The position numbers were made by a program, and so were the translations under genes. The notes below the pieces were generated by a model. It saw only the letters and a list, made by a program, of their open reading frames with translations. It did no database searches and was not told the origin of the DNA. DNA of 64,000 nucleotides from an uncultured Caldilineaceae bacterium (GTDB lineage: Bacteria > Chloroflexota > Anaerolineae > Caldilineales > Caldilineaceae), in assembly GCA_951813625.1 (NCBI GenBank), contig CATOTS010000004.1, positions 1 to 64,000 of the forward strand. The letters run 5' to 3'. This document shows positions 62,980 through 64,000 of the stretch, in pieces. The number at the start of each line of letters is the position of its first letter. The stretch's first letter is position 1.

Positions 62980-64000
62980 GGTCATGGGGGGCAATCGCGG
63001 TTGTTACCGTCGAAGCAGGCTGGCGGCGAACCAGGGGTCCCGGCGGACCTTTCTTGACTTGGCGCCCGATCCAGCCTGAAAGCACAGATTCCCAAGACAA
63101 GAACCCTCACGGCCGGCTGTCATGCGGTTAGCCCGCCCGGTTAACCTGTGTTTCTGACTGCCTGAGAAGACCCCTCAGCGGAAAATATCCTCCAAGTTAT
63201 GCCTGGCAGATGGCATCGCAAACAGATGGCGGGCAGAACGAGAGCCTGCCATCCGCTTCAGCGCGCTTCACAGCGGGCCTGTTGCGCGCGCCTGTTTCGC
63301 CCCCCCCCTTTTCGCTTGGAATGCGGGTGTGGTTCAGGTCGGGAGTCGTTCACAGCGTCAGGCTGACGAGTCTAAAGTAGCCCCAAGAGAAAGCCGGAAG
63401 TTCATTCCCATCGCGGTCGGCGCCCCGCCAATCAGGTTGCATATCAGAATGGGGGCGAGTTCGAGGCTGCGTCCGGGTTCCTGGAATGCTTGCGAGCGGC
63501 ATGAGGGGTGAGCAGGTCTTCTGTGCCGGTGTTTGCGTATACGAGTGGTTATGAGTGTCTATGAGTGTCTATGAGTGTTTACGAATGTAAATGAGTGGTT
63601 GCATGCATGTTCGGGCGTACCAAATTGGTGTCTTTCGGGCATGGCGGGCAACGAGTGGTTGCGGCATAAGCTGGGCAGGGAAGGCAGCAGTTTGCCTTGC
63701 ATGGTCTGCGTGCCAGGCGGGGGTTGGGCACTATGGCAGGAGACTGGCTTGAGGTTGCCTTACGTCTGCGGCCGGGCCGCGGCTGCGTTAGTTCAGGTTC
63801 CGCACAATTGTCCAGGAAGATCGTGGCTCTAGCATCTGCTGGAATTCCCAGGGGGCTAGGGGGCAAGGGTATGTTCTCCAAAAACTGGGATGCAGCCGCA
63901 AATTATTGGTGGTTGTGCGGAACCAAAATATTTGATATTGTTAACAGCCCCAAAGAGGTTTCGCAGTTGGATTCAGACGAGAAATTTTCGTCCCCTTTTC
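62980..64000. other. Final kilobase without a credible gene
   Basis: No reading frame here has a protein-like composition together with a ribosome-binding site. It includes a run of nine C near 63300, a 60-base block of 10-bp repeats (63541-63600) and an AT-rich end. Any gene starting beyond 64000 cannot be seen. Confidence 0.6.
63541..63600. repeat. Degenerate tandem 10-bp repeat, six units
   Basis: Six decamers of the type atgagtgtct; units 2 and 3 are identical and the others differ at one to four positions. Non-coding. Confidence 0.85.

Noticed and set aside
63541..63600. Possible CRISPR array
   Set aside because: Units are 10 bp and contiguous with no spacers, and no cas genes are present; simple tandem repeat.

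Overview
The window is GC-rich, gene-dense bacterial DNA. It carries many lipoprotein binding proteins (twin-arginine leader plus lipobox), CUT1-type sugar ABC permeases, phytanoyl-CoA-dioxygenase-like enzymes, sialidase-fold proteins and xylose-isomerase-like TIM barrels. This mix resembles Chloroflexota of the Caldilineales type, such as sponge or marine-associated lineages. That assignment is inferred from gene content and leader style; there is no rRNA, tRNA or other phylogenetic marker in the window.

Layout. Bases 1-28000 are read almost entirely leftward: a partial unknown gene, an Opp-type ATPase whose 5' end is cut by an IS982 element, a ferritin-like protein, an orphan sugar-binding protein, an NHL protein and an epimerase. 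A 1.4-kb non-coding stretch and a truncated epimerase copy follow, then a dioxygenase and a 2-hydroxyacid dehydrogenase. Next is a long co-directional block (25243 to 11502) with three sialidase-like proteins, an Opp-type peptide or oligosaccharide transporter, a TIM-barrel hydrolase-like protein and a LplABC-type sugar transporter. Bases 28150-38970 run rightward: a CUT1 transporter, two isomerase-like TIM barrels, a short-chain dehydrogenase, a dioxygenase, two D-2-hydroxyacid dehydrogenases and an HpcH/HpaI aldolase. Bases 38979-46202 run leftward: an amidohydrolase, an epimerase, an Uma2-like protein, a CUT1 transporter and an isomerase. Bases 47016-62979 run rightward: an isomerase, a ketose-3-epimerase-like protein, an amidohydrolase, two tandem CUT1 transporters with Sec-type lipoproteins, an imidazolonepropionase-like amidohydrolase, M20 and M24-like proteins, a DegT aminotransferase and a short-chain dehydrogenase. 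I see no gene in the last 1 kb.

How it may work together. The region reads as a scavenging and catabolic island. Lipoproteins capture sugars, sugar acids, glycosides or peptides, and permeases import them. Cytoplasmic sialidase-fold proteins, amidohydrolases and peptidases then cleave the cargo. Epimerases, isomerases, dehydrogenases, dioxygenases and the aldolase would convert the products toward central metabolism. No sugar-type ATPase is encoded here, so the permeases must borrow one from elsewhere. All substrates are unassigned.

Non-coding signals. There are several good sigma-70-like promoters, a divergent control region with three 16-bp palindrome-bearing repeats (28057-28178), long inverted repeats in every binding-protein-to-permease gap, a four-copy double-hairpin repeat, and a roughly 260-bp structured repeat found upstream of two isomerase genes. 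Two decayed paralogues (8781-9115 and 26234-26600) show local duplication and loss.
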